Positions 22,401-35,600 are shown, numbered from the stretch's first letter. The stretch is DNA of 64,000 nt from Zygnema cylindricum (GCA_037447655.1 JBBHKE010002671.1:124001-188000), one strand, 5' to 3'. Program-made: numbers and translations. Notes: generated by a model from the letters alone, not told the origin.

Positions 22401-23593
22401 ACTTTGTCCACAATTGCTTTGATTTTCAAACTAGAAAATGAAAACTGAAATATGGCCTGAATATTGGTAGTAGATTATGTGAGCTTTTGCTTGGCAAATT
22501 CTGGTCCAGTGACCACCACGAAATCTGCAGTGCTGTATCCCAAATGGACTAGCAACTTCAAATGAGTTCAACAACATTGCTCTACACTCACGTTTTTGCT
22601 AGCCACAAGTTGCCATTCTGAGCATGTACAAGGTCCCATTACAGCGTTTATATTATACATATAATAATATAATACATATTATATATTTTGTGAAAGAATC
22701 TGTGAAAAGTTGTCACAACCTTTGCAAAAAGATAAACATGGTCCATGATTTGACAAACTTTTGTTCCAATAATTCGAGACATACCTGATTGGGATCTGTA
22801 GAATACTCTACAGGCGGGTACTTCTCAGGTGAAACATTTGCAATTCTTAGAACAGGCTTTTCTACGCCAGTCACTTGCCGTATTGCCACAATTGTGTCAT
22901 TTCGAATCGCCATTGGGAGAACTGAGTACCCTTCATAATCAATGTGTTCTCCAATCAAGTTCACACGACCTACATTGCAAGTCCAGATGGTTCCAGCCTT
23001 ATGAGGAAACGTTCTTTCCATAAAAAAGTTAACTCCAATAAAAATAAAATTAAAATTGAAGAACATTTAAACAATATTTGCGACATTTTTGAGAATGTTA
23101 ACACCACAATTTCCCACAACTTCACATCATATAATTCTTACACATCGTCCTCAATTGCAATGACAAATATCGAAGATGTGAAACCAAGAGGACTTCGCGC
23201 TATCAAGTCTTAACTCAGCTCATTGTCTCTTATTACATAGCCTCCTCAAAGACTTAACTCAGCCCCATTGCCTCTTGCAAGGTGTGATATTAAGATTGTA
23301 CAAAAAGAATTTCAAACAGCATTGCAGGCATTCTCATAGCATTTGTGGAACTCACAATCATCTTATGGCTGAGCACATTATCTGCTGATTTTGAGTCGAG
23401 TCTAACCTGGAGCACGTGCAAACGCTTGTGGTTTTCCGCCATATAACCTTTCGAACTCAGTCATAAGGAAGTCATAACGGTTCTTAGTTTCTTCAGCCTC
23501 CCTTCCCTCTCCGTACACAGGTTCGAAGCTTGTATACAGTGGTATGTGTTCTTCTTGAACCTCCTCTATCACTGAATTGACTACTACAGCCAT
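13422..23593 (-). CDS. GALK1: Galactokinase (plant GALK1/GAL1 type)
   Basis: Thirteen exons, all phase-consistent: 23407-23593, 22785-22969, 22130-22176, 21598-21692, 20048-20130, 19583-19651, 17925-18110, 17058-17192, 16487-16621, 15773-15846, 15401-15484, 14387-14528, 13422-13532; 510 residues, close to the ~496 of Arabidopsis GAL1. It phosphorylates D-galactose to galactose-1-phosphate in the cytosol, feeding UDP-galactose salvage. Motifs: galactokinase signature [19 protein letters not shown] (from residue 63, with Arg64), GHMP phosphate loop [10 protein letters not shown] at 172-181, catalytic Asp in GGMDQ (Asp221), and GHMP motif 3 LTGAGWGG at 448-455. Intron 5 has a GC donor (AAG/GCATTC); the sequence on both sides aligns without gap to the plant protein. 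Introns are stuffed with small transposons and tandem repeats, which explains the 10-kb span. Start chosen at MAVVV because the plant N-terminus ([10 protein letters not shown]) follows directly. Confidence 0.95.
13698..13750. repeat. Imperfect inverted repeat in galactokinase intron 12
   Basis: AATATCGAAATCTAGA on the left pairs with TCTAGGATTTCGATATT on the right, making a short cruciform or foldback. It carries no gene and may be the remnant of a small mobile element. Confidence 0.5.
13830..13937. repeat. Three successive hairpins in galactokinase intron 12
   Basis: Three perfect inverted repeats occur in a row: ATCCGGTTA (13830-13838) with TAACCGGAT (13858-13866); CGAAGGGTCA (13875-13884) with TGACCCTTCG (13887-13896); CCGAGAG (13920-13926) with CTCTCGG (13931-13937). 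They lie close to the last exon in an AT-rich intron. Confidence 0.7.
14249..14378. mobile_element. Foldback element, ATAGGGTA family (copy D3), beside a splice donor
   Basis: The arms ATAGAGTAATACAC...CACTATTACTGG...AGAAAAGTGTACGATT and TTTCTGTACGGTTACCGTAA...GCCAGTAATCGCG...TACCCT match the copy at 15586-15737. It ends about seven bases from the donor of galactokinase exon 12. Confidence 0.65.
14978..15179. mobile_element. MITE-like element, ~200-bp class (copy A1)
   Basis: It begins TACACTGCCCATCGTTATTA and ends with the inverse, GGCAGTGTA. The inside, including TAGGGAGACGTGGCAGATTG, is shared with the copy at 63742-63942. It lies in galactokinase intron 11 and abuts the next element, sharing the TA at 15178-15179. 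Confidence 0.85.
15178..15379. mobile_element. MITE-like element, ~200-bp class (copy B1)
   Basis: It begins TACACCACTCATCGCTAATA and ends TAGTGATGGGCGGTGCA. The interior (CCATAATGAGCCACGTTGCA) matches the copy at 26977-27187, defining a second subfamily with the same ends as A1. It ends 22 bases before the 3' edge of exon 11, inside the intron. Confidence 0.8.
15586..15737. mobile_element. Foldback MITE, ATAGGGTA family (best copy, D1)
   Basis: The 152-bp element is almost entirely a long inverted repeat: ATAGGGTAATTACTCATATG at the left is answered by CACATATGTATAACTACCCTAT at the right, and GCTGGCCAGTAATAGCAG and ACAGAAAAGTGTACGA are answered by their inverses around the centre. There is no coding capacity. 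It lies in galactokinase intron 10. Confidence 0.8.
16215..16465. repeat. GTGA-rich minisatellite in galactokinase intron 9
   Basis: This is a run of short units such as GTGATGTGATG, GTGACATGA and CATGACATGA, degenerate in length and order. The open frames on the opposite strand (His/Ser-rich) are by-products of the repeat and are not genes. Confidence 0.8.
17542..17567. mobile_element. Solo terminal repeat of the C-class MITE
   Basis: AACGCTAATAGTGATACAGGGTGTA matches the right end of copy C1. No partner end is visible nearby, so this is a truncated copy within galactokinase intron 7. Confidence 0.6.
18538..18718. repeat. ~31-bp tandem repeat in galactokinase intron 6
   Basis: About six copies of a unit near ACAGTTTTTTGAGTAATTGT with TTGT spacer follow each other with small changes. 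It lies within the intron between exons 7 and 6. Confidence 0.75.
20149..20432. repeat. Tandem duplication of a hairpin unit next to galactokinase exon 5
   Basis: Two units of about 140 bp (20149-20288 and 20289-20432) each start with GGGCCCTAACAATCCTCATT. Each contains the inverted pair AACAATCCTCATTA/TAATGAGGATTGTT. They begin about 18 bp from the acceptor side of exon 5 (20130), inside intron 4. Confidence 0.85.
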
Positions 23594-24343
23594 ACAACAA
23601 AATATAAAAATTTTAGGAAGAGAGTCAGGACACTGAAAAAGTTACAAATTGTACACTCAACTACATTCACAATTTGTGAAAGCTGATACCACCTGCTACT
23701 GTAGTTACTGAAGAATGAACATACAAACAAACACCTGTTCCTTCCGTTCAGGGCTCTGAAGACCGATGAAACAACTTTGGGAGAGATAGGAAGGCCTGAA
23801 AGAAAAAGCACTACACAGCCTCTTGAACAATATAAAAATGCTACGATTGATAATTATATAAGTAAGAAATAAGAATGCAGAACAAACTACTCGCTTGCTT
23901 TGAATTGTGCTTTGTCGACTTGTTTCCTCTTGGTTCGAGTCGCCTTCGCAAATCCAGATTTTCGTACCGAAGAAACCACTCCAATTCATTTTTTTCCGTC
24001 GTGACTGGAAAAAAAGTATCAATATACACTTTTTCTGCTTCTCTTTGGGCGCTTAATCATATTTCTATTGGTTTCCTTTTTTCTTTTTCGACCTTTCTCA
24101 TTTTCCTATCTTGAGCTTATCCACCATAGACGTGCTACCTTAAAACCTGTGTACTTTTTCCGTTTTTTTTTTTTTTTTTTTTTTTCCATCCCATGCCACG
24201 CAGACTGGTATCCACAATGCATAGCTTCTAGGAATGTGGCTTTTAGCCATGTGTGTATCGTTTTTTTTTTTGTTATCAAGACAATTCATTTGAATGCAAC
24301 AGTAGCGTAAAGGGAGTTAATTTTACTTTTTCACAATCACAAA
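23594..24343. promoter_or_regulatory. Bidirectional upstream region, galactokinase / methyltransferase
   Basis: Only 750 bp separate the divergent start codons of galactokinase (minus) and the membrane methyltransferase (plus). Both promoters must lie here or in untranslated leaders. There are two long T runs (24163-24185 and 24260-24271) and no clear TATA box that I can defend. Confidence 0.55.
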
Positions 24344-27300
24344 ATGACAACACTAGCTGTTTTGCTCCCTTGCAAAGCGCCGGTCAGCTGGAAATTGCGG
24401 AGCTCTGAGGTTTCTAAAAAGACAGAGCTGGAACAAAAGGGTTTAAGGTTTACTCATGAAAACGGATTGGTTAGCAGAAGAGAAATGCAGGGGTTAAGGG
24501 GACAACCCAGTGATAAAAGGAAGAGAGGTCAATCCCTTTGCTGTTTTAATAGTCCAGGTACAAATGTATTGCTAAAGACAGATATGGCTCCACATTGTTG
24601 TAGAGAAATTAGCTCATGGTGCTGGAACTCCAAAAATAATTCCACTTTCAGAGGGTCTTCTAATCCAATAGGAAACCGACGTCTATCACGTACAAGACTG
24701 GCAATGTCTTCCAATGCAGATAACAGCAGTCAAATACAAAGTGCAGTTAACGACAAATTCTTAGAAAATGCAGCATTAGAAGAGGAAAAGCAAAAGGTTT
24801 TGAATGAACGGCTGGAAACAGAGGCCTCAGACGCATATGGAAAGATGGAAGAGGATGGACAAAGAAAACCTTCTGTAGGTGCAAGTATGACCAAAACTGC
24901 AGTGAAATTGAAAGATTTTCTTGGTAGACTTCCTCCTGTAACCAAGCTGGGAACCACCATTTTAGGGATCGGGGCAGGTGTTATTCTTGCATGGGCTGTA
25001 ATACAACGTACACTTCTCTCTCCCAGGTTTCTCATGTATGCTTCATGGTTTTTCGTCATCTGGCCATGGCCGACAGCAACGGCCCTTGGAGTTTGGACAT
25101 TGCGAACAGCTTTGAAACAGAAGGAAAAGAACGCAAAGGAGTGGGAGCAGTTATTGGTGCTTGGTGGAGCTCTTACATGGCTCATCCTAGTGCCCTGTGG
25201 GCAATTTCAGGTCAGTTTGAGCTGGCAAGTGGATGAACATTATGTCATGGTGGTTGAATTATTCCATGCCTTTCACATTAGTTTGGTGGTTCAGTGTGTT
25301 TATGTCAAATTCGAAGTGGAGCTGCATGGCCACAGATTTTTTTTTTTTTGTGTTCATTTACTAAAGTAATGTTGTTTGTTATGATATGGAAACAATTCAA
25401 AGTGCCTCTGATAGGGCTTGTCACAGAAGACACTGTTTATGCTTTTTTTGTGAGCTTTTTAAAGTTGTTATTTTTGTGCAGGGTTTTGTGGACGGTTGGC
25501 CCCTTGTCCTATTCTGCATTTACTACCTTTTTTTCTGCATCAGTGCTATTGTCCGGTTGCGATTATATGGGGAACTTAGTCCCCGTGAGATGGACAAACA
25601 GTGGTCTACACGGACCAGCAAATTTGCACAGGTACTTCAGCCATTCTCAAAAACTAATGATGTGTTTCTGAGGTTTGCGATTCTTTGGACCGGAAACATG
25701 TCGGATAAAAAATGATGCTTTATCACTGTACTGCTCTGCCTTAAAAAGGAATGGCTAAAGTATCCTGGAGGAGCTTGCAGGTTGGAAAGGAACAAATGTT
25801 ATCTTTTTTTTTGGTGTCTTTGGGCACAGTTCCTGTGCATAGTGTTTATACTTTTTATGTCAAATTTCTAATTATAATAGCCTTATTGTGAAAACATTTG
25901 ATTGGGGCATTTTTTTAAGAGCAATGTTTGCAACATTTGACCACCTCAAATGCTATTAACGCGTGACTAACTATTTGACTAAAGCTTTGTGAGTTACACA
26001 CTTCTACTTCGTGACTGGCCATGTTTCGGAGATTGATTGAAGTACATTATCCGACTGTGTGTGTCAATATTTGTATGGATTTCATATTGGATAAGTTTTG
26101 TTTGAAAATTGCATAAAGGAGATGGCCATATCTATTTTTGTTGACTGTTTCATATGTATCTCCTATGTTTATCCAGTTAATAAATTCAGCCTGGGACTGT
26201 CTTCAGCTGAAACATATTTGGAACTATAGGGAACTTTGACGTCGTGACTGGTTTTACATCATTTAGTTGTCCTATCAAATGCGACTATCAGTTCTTTACT
26301 GCAAGAGCACATGTAATTCAGGTCGTCTGGTCCAATTTTTCTTTCTCCTCGTTTCCTTCTCTTCATTCTCTTCATTTTCCTTGTCTTCATTTTCCTTCTC
26401 TTCTTCTAGCTGGGCATAGGCGGGTAGCTAGAAACATTCAATTCAGGAGCATGATAGAATTTTAGATTCGGTAAGCATATACCACTCTGCTGTTTTTCTT
26501 GGGAAAATAACTGAGCACAATTAAACATAGCTTCTGAAAAGGTTCTGGAGGATGAAGTGTCCTTCTTGTTAAAATACGGGCAAGTTGGGCACAATCGGTA
26601 ATATGCGAGAATGCTTGAATGCAAAATCGATTTTAAACTTACTCTTTTATTTTTTCTATCCACTCTATGGGTTTGGCGTCCGGGAGCAAGGAATTGTCAT
26701 GAGTTCAGACCCAGGGATTTAAATTTTTGAAAGGAATATATTGCATGTGTATTTGTACAAAAGAGATAATCTTGTAATGCGGGCAGTTTTGCTAAAGGGA
26801 TTATAGGTCTGTTTATCGGTATGTTGGTAACTTTGCTATGGAGGGAGTAAAAACCGTAGGTCTTGTATTTGTCAAAGAGGTATAAAGAGGAGATATGAAA
26901 CATTTTAGTTTTGCCTCCTTCAGAATACCTAACGTTTCATGTATATATTACGAGCTTTCTTCCCATCAATCGGTAGAACACTGCCCATCGCTATTAGAGT
27001 TAATCACTTTGATCACTCTGATTCGAGAGTCTTTTTTTCACCCAAAATCATAAATTAGTGTTAACAACACTATATAGGTACATGTTCTATAATGAGCCAT
27101 ATTGCAAAACATAATTTAGCGTGGTGAAGTGTAAAAAAAAGTGTTAACGTTAATAATTCACTAACTCTAATGGCGATGGGTGTTGTACAGATCTATGGAG
27201 GAGTCAAATAGTTGTGTCTTGTATCACTCAATGTCCTAAGGAGATACGGGACATTTTGGACAAGTATTGAATCTTAAAAGTTAATGTTGTGTTTTGCAAC

Positions 27301-28289
27301 TGCAGATTGGCTTCGTCTTGTCAGTGGTGGGAGGCCATTGGCTCGCTGCTCAAGAAGCTCGGCTTACCTCCCCTCCACTCCCGTGGTCTTCTTCACTTGC
27401 GTGGTTTCTGTTGGGATCCGCGATTGTTCTTCATTGGCAGGCAACTTTTTTCCTTGGAAAATATTTTGACCGTCTCGTAGTACCCAAGACAGTCGTGACA
27501 TTTGGGCCTTATCGGTGGATACGTCATCCAATATACTCAAGTTATATGCTGTTATTTGCCGGTTATTGTGTAGCTTTGCAGAGGTAAGAGGTTTAAATGT
27601 TAGACAAACTGTCTTAAGGTAAATTTTGTGTTAATATGGAGTTGAAATTGTTTTGCAAATTTGTCTCGTGTCATGTTGAAATATTTAATGGAGAGACGGG
27701 CAATATTTGTGTAGGTAAAGAAAGTTGTATATAGTAAGAAATGATCAAAATTGCAAAAACTTGGCCTAACTTAGAGTCCTTTCACATTCATACTCACCCC
27801 CTTCCTTTTCCCCTTCCCCTTCGCCTTCCCCTTCCCTTTCCCCTTCCCCTTCGCCTTCCCCTTCCTTTCCCCTTCTCCTTCGGCCTCCCCTTTGTCTTCT
27901 CCTTCCCGTGTCTAAAAGTGTTGAAATACTTATGCCTGTTCAGGTAAGTTAAGGAGTCAAAGTGTTTTTTGTTTAATGTGGTTCAAAATGTGGTTGTGAG
28001 GTCAGAATCACTCTCTTAATTTTTTTTTATTTTTTCCTGTAGTGGTGGGTGATACCACCTTTGACCTTTTCAGCAATCAGGGGCTGACACACTTAATATG
28101 TTAATATGGTGTAATGGTGGTGTTTGTATATGCAGCTTTTTCAGTCTCTCATTTTTGCTTTCTGCATGTGGGCTCTACTACATGTACCGAGTGTCGTTGG
28201 AGGAGGACCTTCTTATAGAAAATTTTGGCGGTCTTTATGAAGATTATCGGACTAAAGTGACGAAGAAATTTATTCCCTACATTTTTTAG
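24344..28289 (+). CDS. ICMT/PEMT-like membrane methyltransferase, probably plastid
   Basis: Four exons with matching phases: 24344-25210, 25482-25631, 27306-27583 and 28136-28289, total 482 residues. Residues 1 to ~110 are Ser/Arg/Lys-rich with few acids, like a chloroplast transit peptide. Some eight hydrophobic segments follow, for example TILGIGAGVILAWAVI, MYASWFFVIWPWP, LLVLGGALTWLILVP and LVLFCIYYLFFCISAIV. The C-terminal third carries the signature of isoprenylcysteine/phospholipid methyltransferases: GPYRWIRHPIYSSY at 406-419 and the EED..L..FGGLYEDYRTKV segment ending KFIPYIF. Such enzymes use S-adenosylmethionine to methylate a lipid or prenyl-cysteine substrate in the membrane. The substrate is unknown here; plastid targeting is inferred from composition only. 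Intron 2 (1.7 kb) holds a MITE and intron 3 a pyrimidine tract. Confidence 0.8.
26977..27187. mobile_element. MITE-like element, ~210-bp class (copy B2)
   Basis: Its ends are AACACTGCCCATCGCTATTA and the near-inverse AATGGCGATGGGTGTTGTA. The interior (CCCAAAATCATAAATTAGTG, TATAATGAGCCATATTGCAA) is shared with B1 and B3. It is inserted in intron 2 of the methyltransferase gene, 118 bp upstream of exon 3. Confidence 0.8.
27795..27905 (+). repeat. CCCCTTCC pyrimidine tract
   Basis: This is a near-continuous C/T run of CCCCTTCCCCTTCGCCTT-type units in methyltransferase intron 3. It gives a Pro/Leu-rich open frame that is not a gene. Confidence 0.8.
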
Positions 28290-29658
28290 GCGTTTATATG
28301 GATATTGGCAAGTAGTTTTTCCTAGGTTTGCAGGTGGAAACGGGTTTTGTATGCAGGAGCAATTTGAAATAAGATCAAATGACTGTATCGAAGGTGCAAA
28401 AAAATGGAAATAGTAGTGAAAGTCATCTGGCACTAAACGCTTTTTTTTAGTTTCGCCACTGATTACCTTCTGTTAGGGTTCCAATCATTTGCTTCACTGG
28501 CGGTGAATATCATTTGACACACTTTTGTTGCTGTGTTAGAAGCTGTTTGTCTCTTGTTTGACGATGAAGCAAAGGTTTAGTGATCTCCGTGTTCCGGTAG
28601 AAAGTAAAAAAAAGAACCCAGCATCCAAAATTGGAATCTATGAAGCTCTGCAACATGAGAGTAAACAAAGGATTTACAGAATGCTGTCACCAACCTTCAA
28701 CCTTCCAAACCGTTTCCTTGTTCCAATGCTACAGCTCAACCGTAATGCCTGACCCCGAGATCTGTTATAATCTTCATTCAGTTTTCAGGTTGAATGTTTC
28801 ATGTTTTTTGTTACCTCTGGCATTTTGTTTTGTTGAATAATAGCCGTCTCATCATTAATGAGCTATGCTTTGTGGGCAAACACTCTGAATTTTTCAAATC
28901 AAACATCTGCAATCCCGTCAATGACCAAGCAGCCCCATTGGCAAAGCTATGTTGGGATCAGCAATAACATAAGAGACCTGGAAAGATGACAAACGCGTAA
29001 AACAAAAATGTGCACCTCTGAAAAAGAGATACCATGGATACAGGCAAAATTTTATTAAAGGGACAAGAGTTTGATAGTCTATGTAAACCACTCAAAGGTT
29101 AGTACTTGCCACTAGCACTCGTACAATACAGGAGTAACATGGACACCCCATGACGCATTGAAAACCGTGAGAAATAATAATAAGAGTTTGACTTTGCAAC
29201 TGTAGTTTTGATGATAATGGTTGTTCTAGACATAATCATGAAAATTGTCACCAAAGCGCCACAACAGGCTGATGTGACAGGGAAATGTACAAGGATATTC
29301 GCCGCCTATAAAAACAAAATCCTCGATAACAGCTTGCAGTAGAATTCAAATCCGCATTTTCAGCAAGTCTCATCATGTAGACACAAATTAAGAAAGATAG
29401 CATATCAAACTTCAACATTGATAAATACAGGCAAAACAGCATTTCCAATTTCATACCTACAGTTTTTTGTCAGTCTCACCTCAAGTTCCAGACAAAAAAG
29501 CCCTAAAGACGATTTTATTACAGAGATAAGGGTTACAATGCAGTAAAAGCATGTGCTGAGCTATCATGGAATAGCATTCTAACTCCCCACAACCAGACTC
29601 TATACTTCTCTATCATGAATACCGTTTCCTGAAAATAATTTTGAGGAAGCCTTTCAAA
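28290..29658. other. Convergent 3' spacer, methyltransferase / PUF60
   Basis: This holds the 3' ends of two converging transcripts. A 64-codon open frame at 28558-28752 has no motif. I see no gene. Confidence 0.5.
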
Positions 29659-32600
29659 CTAGATGCTGTAATCTTCCCTCGCAAGCCTTGATACATTGAA
29701 ATACCTGCACGAAGAATTGTTTGTTGAGTAAAAGTCATCAATGCTTTCACCCATTATCTCAGAACGGCCAATACTCTCACATTATCGTAATGAAAATATC
29801 TTCTTAATTATTTGGTTTATGGTAGGCCTTTCCAATGTACAAAGCAGCCTATGCCTACCAAGTTCTACAGTAAAATCACCTAAGGGTATGGTGGGTCTTA
29901 TCTACAAATCTTACCCGTATCAAAAATCTAATCGAGGACAAGTACACTGTGAATCGCTATTAGCGTTAAAAAACATATGGCATGGGGTCTATTTTTCTGA
30001 TACCAAAAAAAAAAAGGTTTTGTGCTATTAGAGATAACTTAAAATAGCAAAAAACCAAGTGCCATAGCTTGCAGAATGGGGTGAGGGAGAGCTCATAACC
30101 AAGCATTCAAAAAGATACCATTTTCCAGACTAACTTAACATGTCACTTGACTGAAAGCAACCAATAAACGTTAGAGATCCAAGTACCTTTCCAACTAAGG
30201 AACTACTCAAAATGTGGACTTTTAACCAATTGTTCGTGCGACTTTTAATAACTTGTCTAAATCGTTCTACACAAAGCTTCTTTTTTAGATAGCGTCATAG
30301 CAACTCAACTCCCGTACAACACAATGACATCAACGAGGCAAAAGTTAAAGCGGTACCTGGCAAGCACTTGACGTCCACCAAACCATCGCCCATGTAATGC
30401 TTTTAAGGCAACACCAGCTTCTGCCAAAATAAAAAAACCACATTACACTAATACAGAAAGACTAAGATACCCCACGTCCAGCAAAACTTTATTGAGCATG
30501 AGGAAATCCTCTTAATAGATACTTTCCTCTTAGGATGGTTCCTCGAATTAGCTATGTTGCCTACAGTTCTTATTGATGCTTTTCTTGGGATACTTTGTTA
30601 CAGTGCCTCAACTTATATTCGTAACTCGAAGTGGCAATGTCTTTGAATTTTGTCGGTTCAAGAAACAAGACCATACTACGTAAATCCAGAGATCTTTTGA
30701 AGCTTAGCAAAAGGCCTGGTAAAATTACGGTTCAATTTTTGGCCGTTACCATTTTATTTACATTAGAATTTATGATGACTAAGATTCCCTGAGAGCTAAA
30801 ACCCTGACAAAACCCTGACATCAAAACATCATCCCACAACTCTAAACCTAGCAAATTACAGAAAATCCCCGTGGGTGCGAAGAAAAAGCTTCAACAATAC
30901 TTAAAAGGGGGACGAAAAAGGACAGAAAGAATACCTGCTGCTGAAGAGAACAAAACAAAGATTCGTACTTCAGCATCAGAGGGATCTCGTGATCGTTCCT
31001 CCTGTCAAACAAATAAGCAATAAGTATACAACAGTCAGACATGCTGAGCAGATGAATCTTGTTCTTCATTCCACACTTCTGAAGAGAGTCCCTTCAGTAA
31101 GAAGTACCATCTTTAACTAAGAAATTTACCCATTCAAAAAATTAATAGAAAATATAATCCCCAATAACACACAAATTAATTCTAAAAAAAGGGAAAGACG
31201 AAAAAAGGAAATAAACAATGGCCAACAAGGTACATATATTATGTACTGCAATTAACACTCATAAATTAATTGTGACGTCACAATGGCACCTCTTAACATC
31301 AAAATACATTGACACATGTTGGCAGCATCAACGTCAGCATAGAGATTTTCCCGACGCGGCGCAAGTGGGCACAAACGTCAATTCAACAAGAAATGGCAAC
31401 TTTGCACTGGACAGCTTCAAAAGTTTCAGGTTTTTTAAATCTTGTTTGAGCATGATTATTTTCGGTACAATTGGTGTATGGTAGTGACATATCTCATACT
31501 ACAGTTACTACAGTCTGTTGAGTGTAGTCAATTGTTTCCACTGATTTAATCAAGATGAACATTTCAGATGTACTGGATTTCCGAACCCCTTAGTACCCCA
31601 AAGTCAAGGTCAAATAGGAAAAACGAAAAAACTGCCAATAAATTAAGATTTCCAATTGTGAACCTGATGATGTGCATTTCAAGCCTACTTTTTGACTTTG
31701 ACTATGCAAGCTATATATGGCATTTTCACACTAAACCTATTTTACTACTTCGTGCGTTCAATACGGGAGCACAATTTCAAACCATGGATCATATTGACCT
31801 TTCGATCATTCATAGAACCTGTCCCTTCATTAATAACTGAGTGTTGTTCCATGAACTTCATTAATCGGCAAACACTCAAGTGTGGACCTAACTGTATTTT
31901 TCTTTGTAATTTCTCACCACCAACACCACTTTCTCATTCCATTCGCCACCTTTCCATTTGCTAGTTGCTATGATTTTCGCCAGTTATTTCTCTCCCTCTA
32001 CTTTTTTGACCCTACTGCCAAATATCGGAGACCAATGGAATTTTTCTTCTGCTGAATATTCTCTGCCATTTATTCTTTGAATCAAAAAATTCTTATAACG
32101 ACCACTATGAAACAACACGAGTTTAAGTGACGTTGACAAATGTGGAGTCTGGTCAATTATCCATAATTTTGGGACTGTGGATAGATTGAGATTGAACAAA
32201 CCTTGTAGATTACAACTCTCTCAACCACTCCATGTTTCCCACATTCGTCTGTCACCTGCACAATTTCCAACGAAATCAGTTTCCAATAAAAACCTGTCAG
32301 GGCTCAATTAAAAAAAAGAACTCAAAAACAGGTCCAATTGGAAAAAGCTTCATATGTAAACATCCAAGGAAAAAGTGTAAAATGGGCATAGCCTAAGGCA
32401 TTAGGCCAACAAAGGCCAAGATTATGTGCACGCACAAAAATGTAGGGGCCCACTTGAAAATTTAAAAAAACAATGATGCAAACCCATCTGGAAATGCAAA
32501 AAACATGCCTACCTCAGTTTGGAGGTCATCATCCACTTCTTCAGGGCCCACCATATTAAGAAGAACTATACAGCGGGTTGGCTGTATAGCACACACAAAA

Positions 32601-35600
32601 TCACATGAATAATTGCTTAATAGAGTTTGACTCGCCAAAGATCTTCAAGCCAAAATCACTGATGATCCTCACAGAAAAACGGGTGCAAAATCTAGAAGGA
32701 AAATAAGTTTAAAATGCTAACAACAACTGGCAGGCAAGAGCCACAATCTGTCACTTTCAACAAATGACAATCTACGTTTATTATATTCAATCACAATTTT
32801 GGAGCTTTGCCTTTATGAGAACAGCATTTAACTTAACGCATTTCCACTTCAGTGAAATGCCTGGCCAGTTTGAATCAAAAGCAGCTTCCCACGAGTTCTA
32901 ATTGTTTTTTAGAGTTCTATGATACAAGTCCATCTGCATACAATGGCAAGTTGATGAGGAAAGAGATCACTTCTACATTTGAGCAACCCTAAAATCTCCA
33001 CATTTGGCACATGAGTTTACCAGTCTCCTTGATAAACCATCCAGTTCATTACAAATCAGCAAAACAAAGGCGAAAATTGAATAGAGGCTTACTTGCAATG
33101 CCTCTCCTGGCATAGTACTCAATGCTGTCGGATGGACAGCAGGCGGTAGTGGTAGACCTCCAGAGGGAGAAGCTGACATGACATTGGGTGATATAAACTG
33201 AGCCATGGGAGAAGACATTTGATGACCATGTAATCCATCTCGAGTGGCCAATTTCTGCATAATGGCATAACGTTGGTCAACACTAATAGCAAGGTTTTCC
33301 TGCAATTACAAAAGTAAGCCAAAAAAGTTAGTAGTTAGCCCCTCTTTTAACCAAGGAGTCATCATATACGTACTGTAAACTAAGATCCTTGAAAGTTGAA
33401 AACAATCAGGCATCCAGATTCCCACACACAATTAGTTTGTTTAATAGCCCAGTGTTTTCCAGCGTTCAGAGAACGAATGTTTCTGCGTATTTTCTACATC
33501 TAATGGCAACTAATTCTTTTCCACATCAAGTATACGGCACCATATTCAAGTAATCCACTAATAATACAAAAGCACACACTTGATAACTGCTTAGTGAAAC
33601 TGCAACATAGAGTTCCGCAAAACGTAAGGTAGGGCCCTAAAGTCAGTAAAATTACTGATTCAATATATGTTCCGGATTGAAAAACAGTAGCTAAAAAATT
33701 AAGTAACACAAGAATTGTTCACTTTTCCTATTCTGCAACCAAGAAGCCTTCTCAATTCCAAACAGCCTGTTAACCATGGTCATGCCCTTAATACGACAGA
33801 GATATCCACTGACAAGCCACCAGGATCTCCCTTACAGTAAAAAGAGCTAACTGACAAACTCAAGTTAACAGAGTCTAATGGGAAAGGACTACCTCCAGCG
33901 CAAGTGATATGTCTTTGTTCTCAACTCCCTGCGATTACAAAAAAAGGAAAAAACATATATATAAAAGGTTTAGAAGTTTGACTTGAAAAAACAACATCGA
34001 GCATTTGTAATCACAAATGCAAAACACAAAGCAGCAGTAGCCAATAGCAGAATAACTAATTTTGAATTTCCAAAGTTCAATGAAGCCAAAACTTTTTGCT
34101 CAGACTGGAGAGAAGATATGAAAAAACACATATTTCAGTTGAAAATAAGCTGTGGAGCTTAAAATCAAAACCGAAGGCAGATACATACAGCACGTATACA
34201 GCGAAGTAAGACTTACAGGGAAAAAATCATGCAGTGGCTGCTGCTGCAGTCCAGCTGTCAGGGAAGCAGTTAACCCCCCAAAGGAGGGCATTCCCATAGC
34301 TTGACCAGTTGCACCTTGAGTAGCGGATGCTGCCCAACCAACCTGTCAGCCCCCCCCAAAAAAACACATACAAATGAGATTATAATTGCAATTGTACAAT
34401 TCTAAAGACGGCACAGACAGCCTTGCAACAAATCCATTAAATAGGACGACTATCCTGAAACAAAACTAAACTTTACGAGAAGACGAGAGGTAAATACATG
34501 GTTTTGTATGTCAAATGCTAGTCACACATACTGCCACTGATACATGTTCTAACAAACCCGCTTGCAAAAGAAAACCAAATTCCTCCTCCCACCCGCTTCC
34601 GCTTCCCTACCTCGCTACTCTCACTCCCTCTCCCTCCCTCCCTGTCTCCAACACACATTGAAAAAACGTGCTCGAACCAGAGATGCCAGTTTGCACCCAG
34701 GGACAAAACAGGGCGTGGAATCAACAGTGGACATAGACACAAATTGCACCCTTGACCCCACAAATGGAAAGGAGACTGCATGCAGCATCCCAAGCCATCA
34801 AAACCCCAACTGAACTGTATTTCGCAAAAAAAAATCTACCTGTGGAAGCTGGTGTTACAACTTTACACAACTTTCTTCACAGTGTCAATTATAATAAACA
34901 CCATACCTCATTGTTTGACTTAAAAGCAAATTCCCAAAAACGAAGAGTAATATTACGCCCTCAATATTGATTCAAGGACTTTACCTTCAACTGACGTCCA
35001 CCAAGCTCAAAACCGTTCATGCTTGAAATCGCTCCGCGAGCTGATGCTTCTTGCTCATATCTGAAAAACAAGACACTCATAAATTGTCCAAGTCAGGTGC
35101 TGTCTGAGAGATTGCCATGACAAGACCAGATAATTTTATCGATGCCTGGATAGAATAAATTCATAAAAAGGTTAAATCAAAGAGAGAGAAAAAGCCAGGA
35201 AAGTACTCCACCATTGATATTGACACGTACCACTCCTAAAGAAATAATTGCAAATACTTGCTATAGCTGCCATCGGAATACGCAAACATGCTTGTCCCAT
35301 TCTTTAATTTATATTATGTTCTTCATATTTTGAAAAAAACAAATTAAAAACAACACAACCAGAAAATCACAGGAATATTGACAACACATTGTATGAGAAC
35401 CAGACGTACTCAATGAAGCCATAACCCTTGTGTTTGCCAGTCTCTGGATTAGGTAGTAGCTGACAAGACTGCAACCACCCATGTCCAAGGAGAAAAGTTT
35501 GAAAATTGAGTCATCGTGACCCAGACACTACAGAATCTTCACAAGAAACAAAAGCTGCAAAAAAAAGGTCAATTAAAACAACCTTAAGATGTCAAGCACA

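Noticed and set aside
24730-25185. 151-codon minus-strand open frame
   Set aside because: It is the antisense shadow of the first exon of the membrane methyltransferase.
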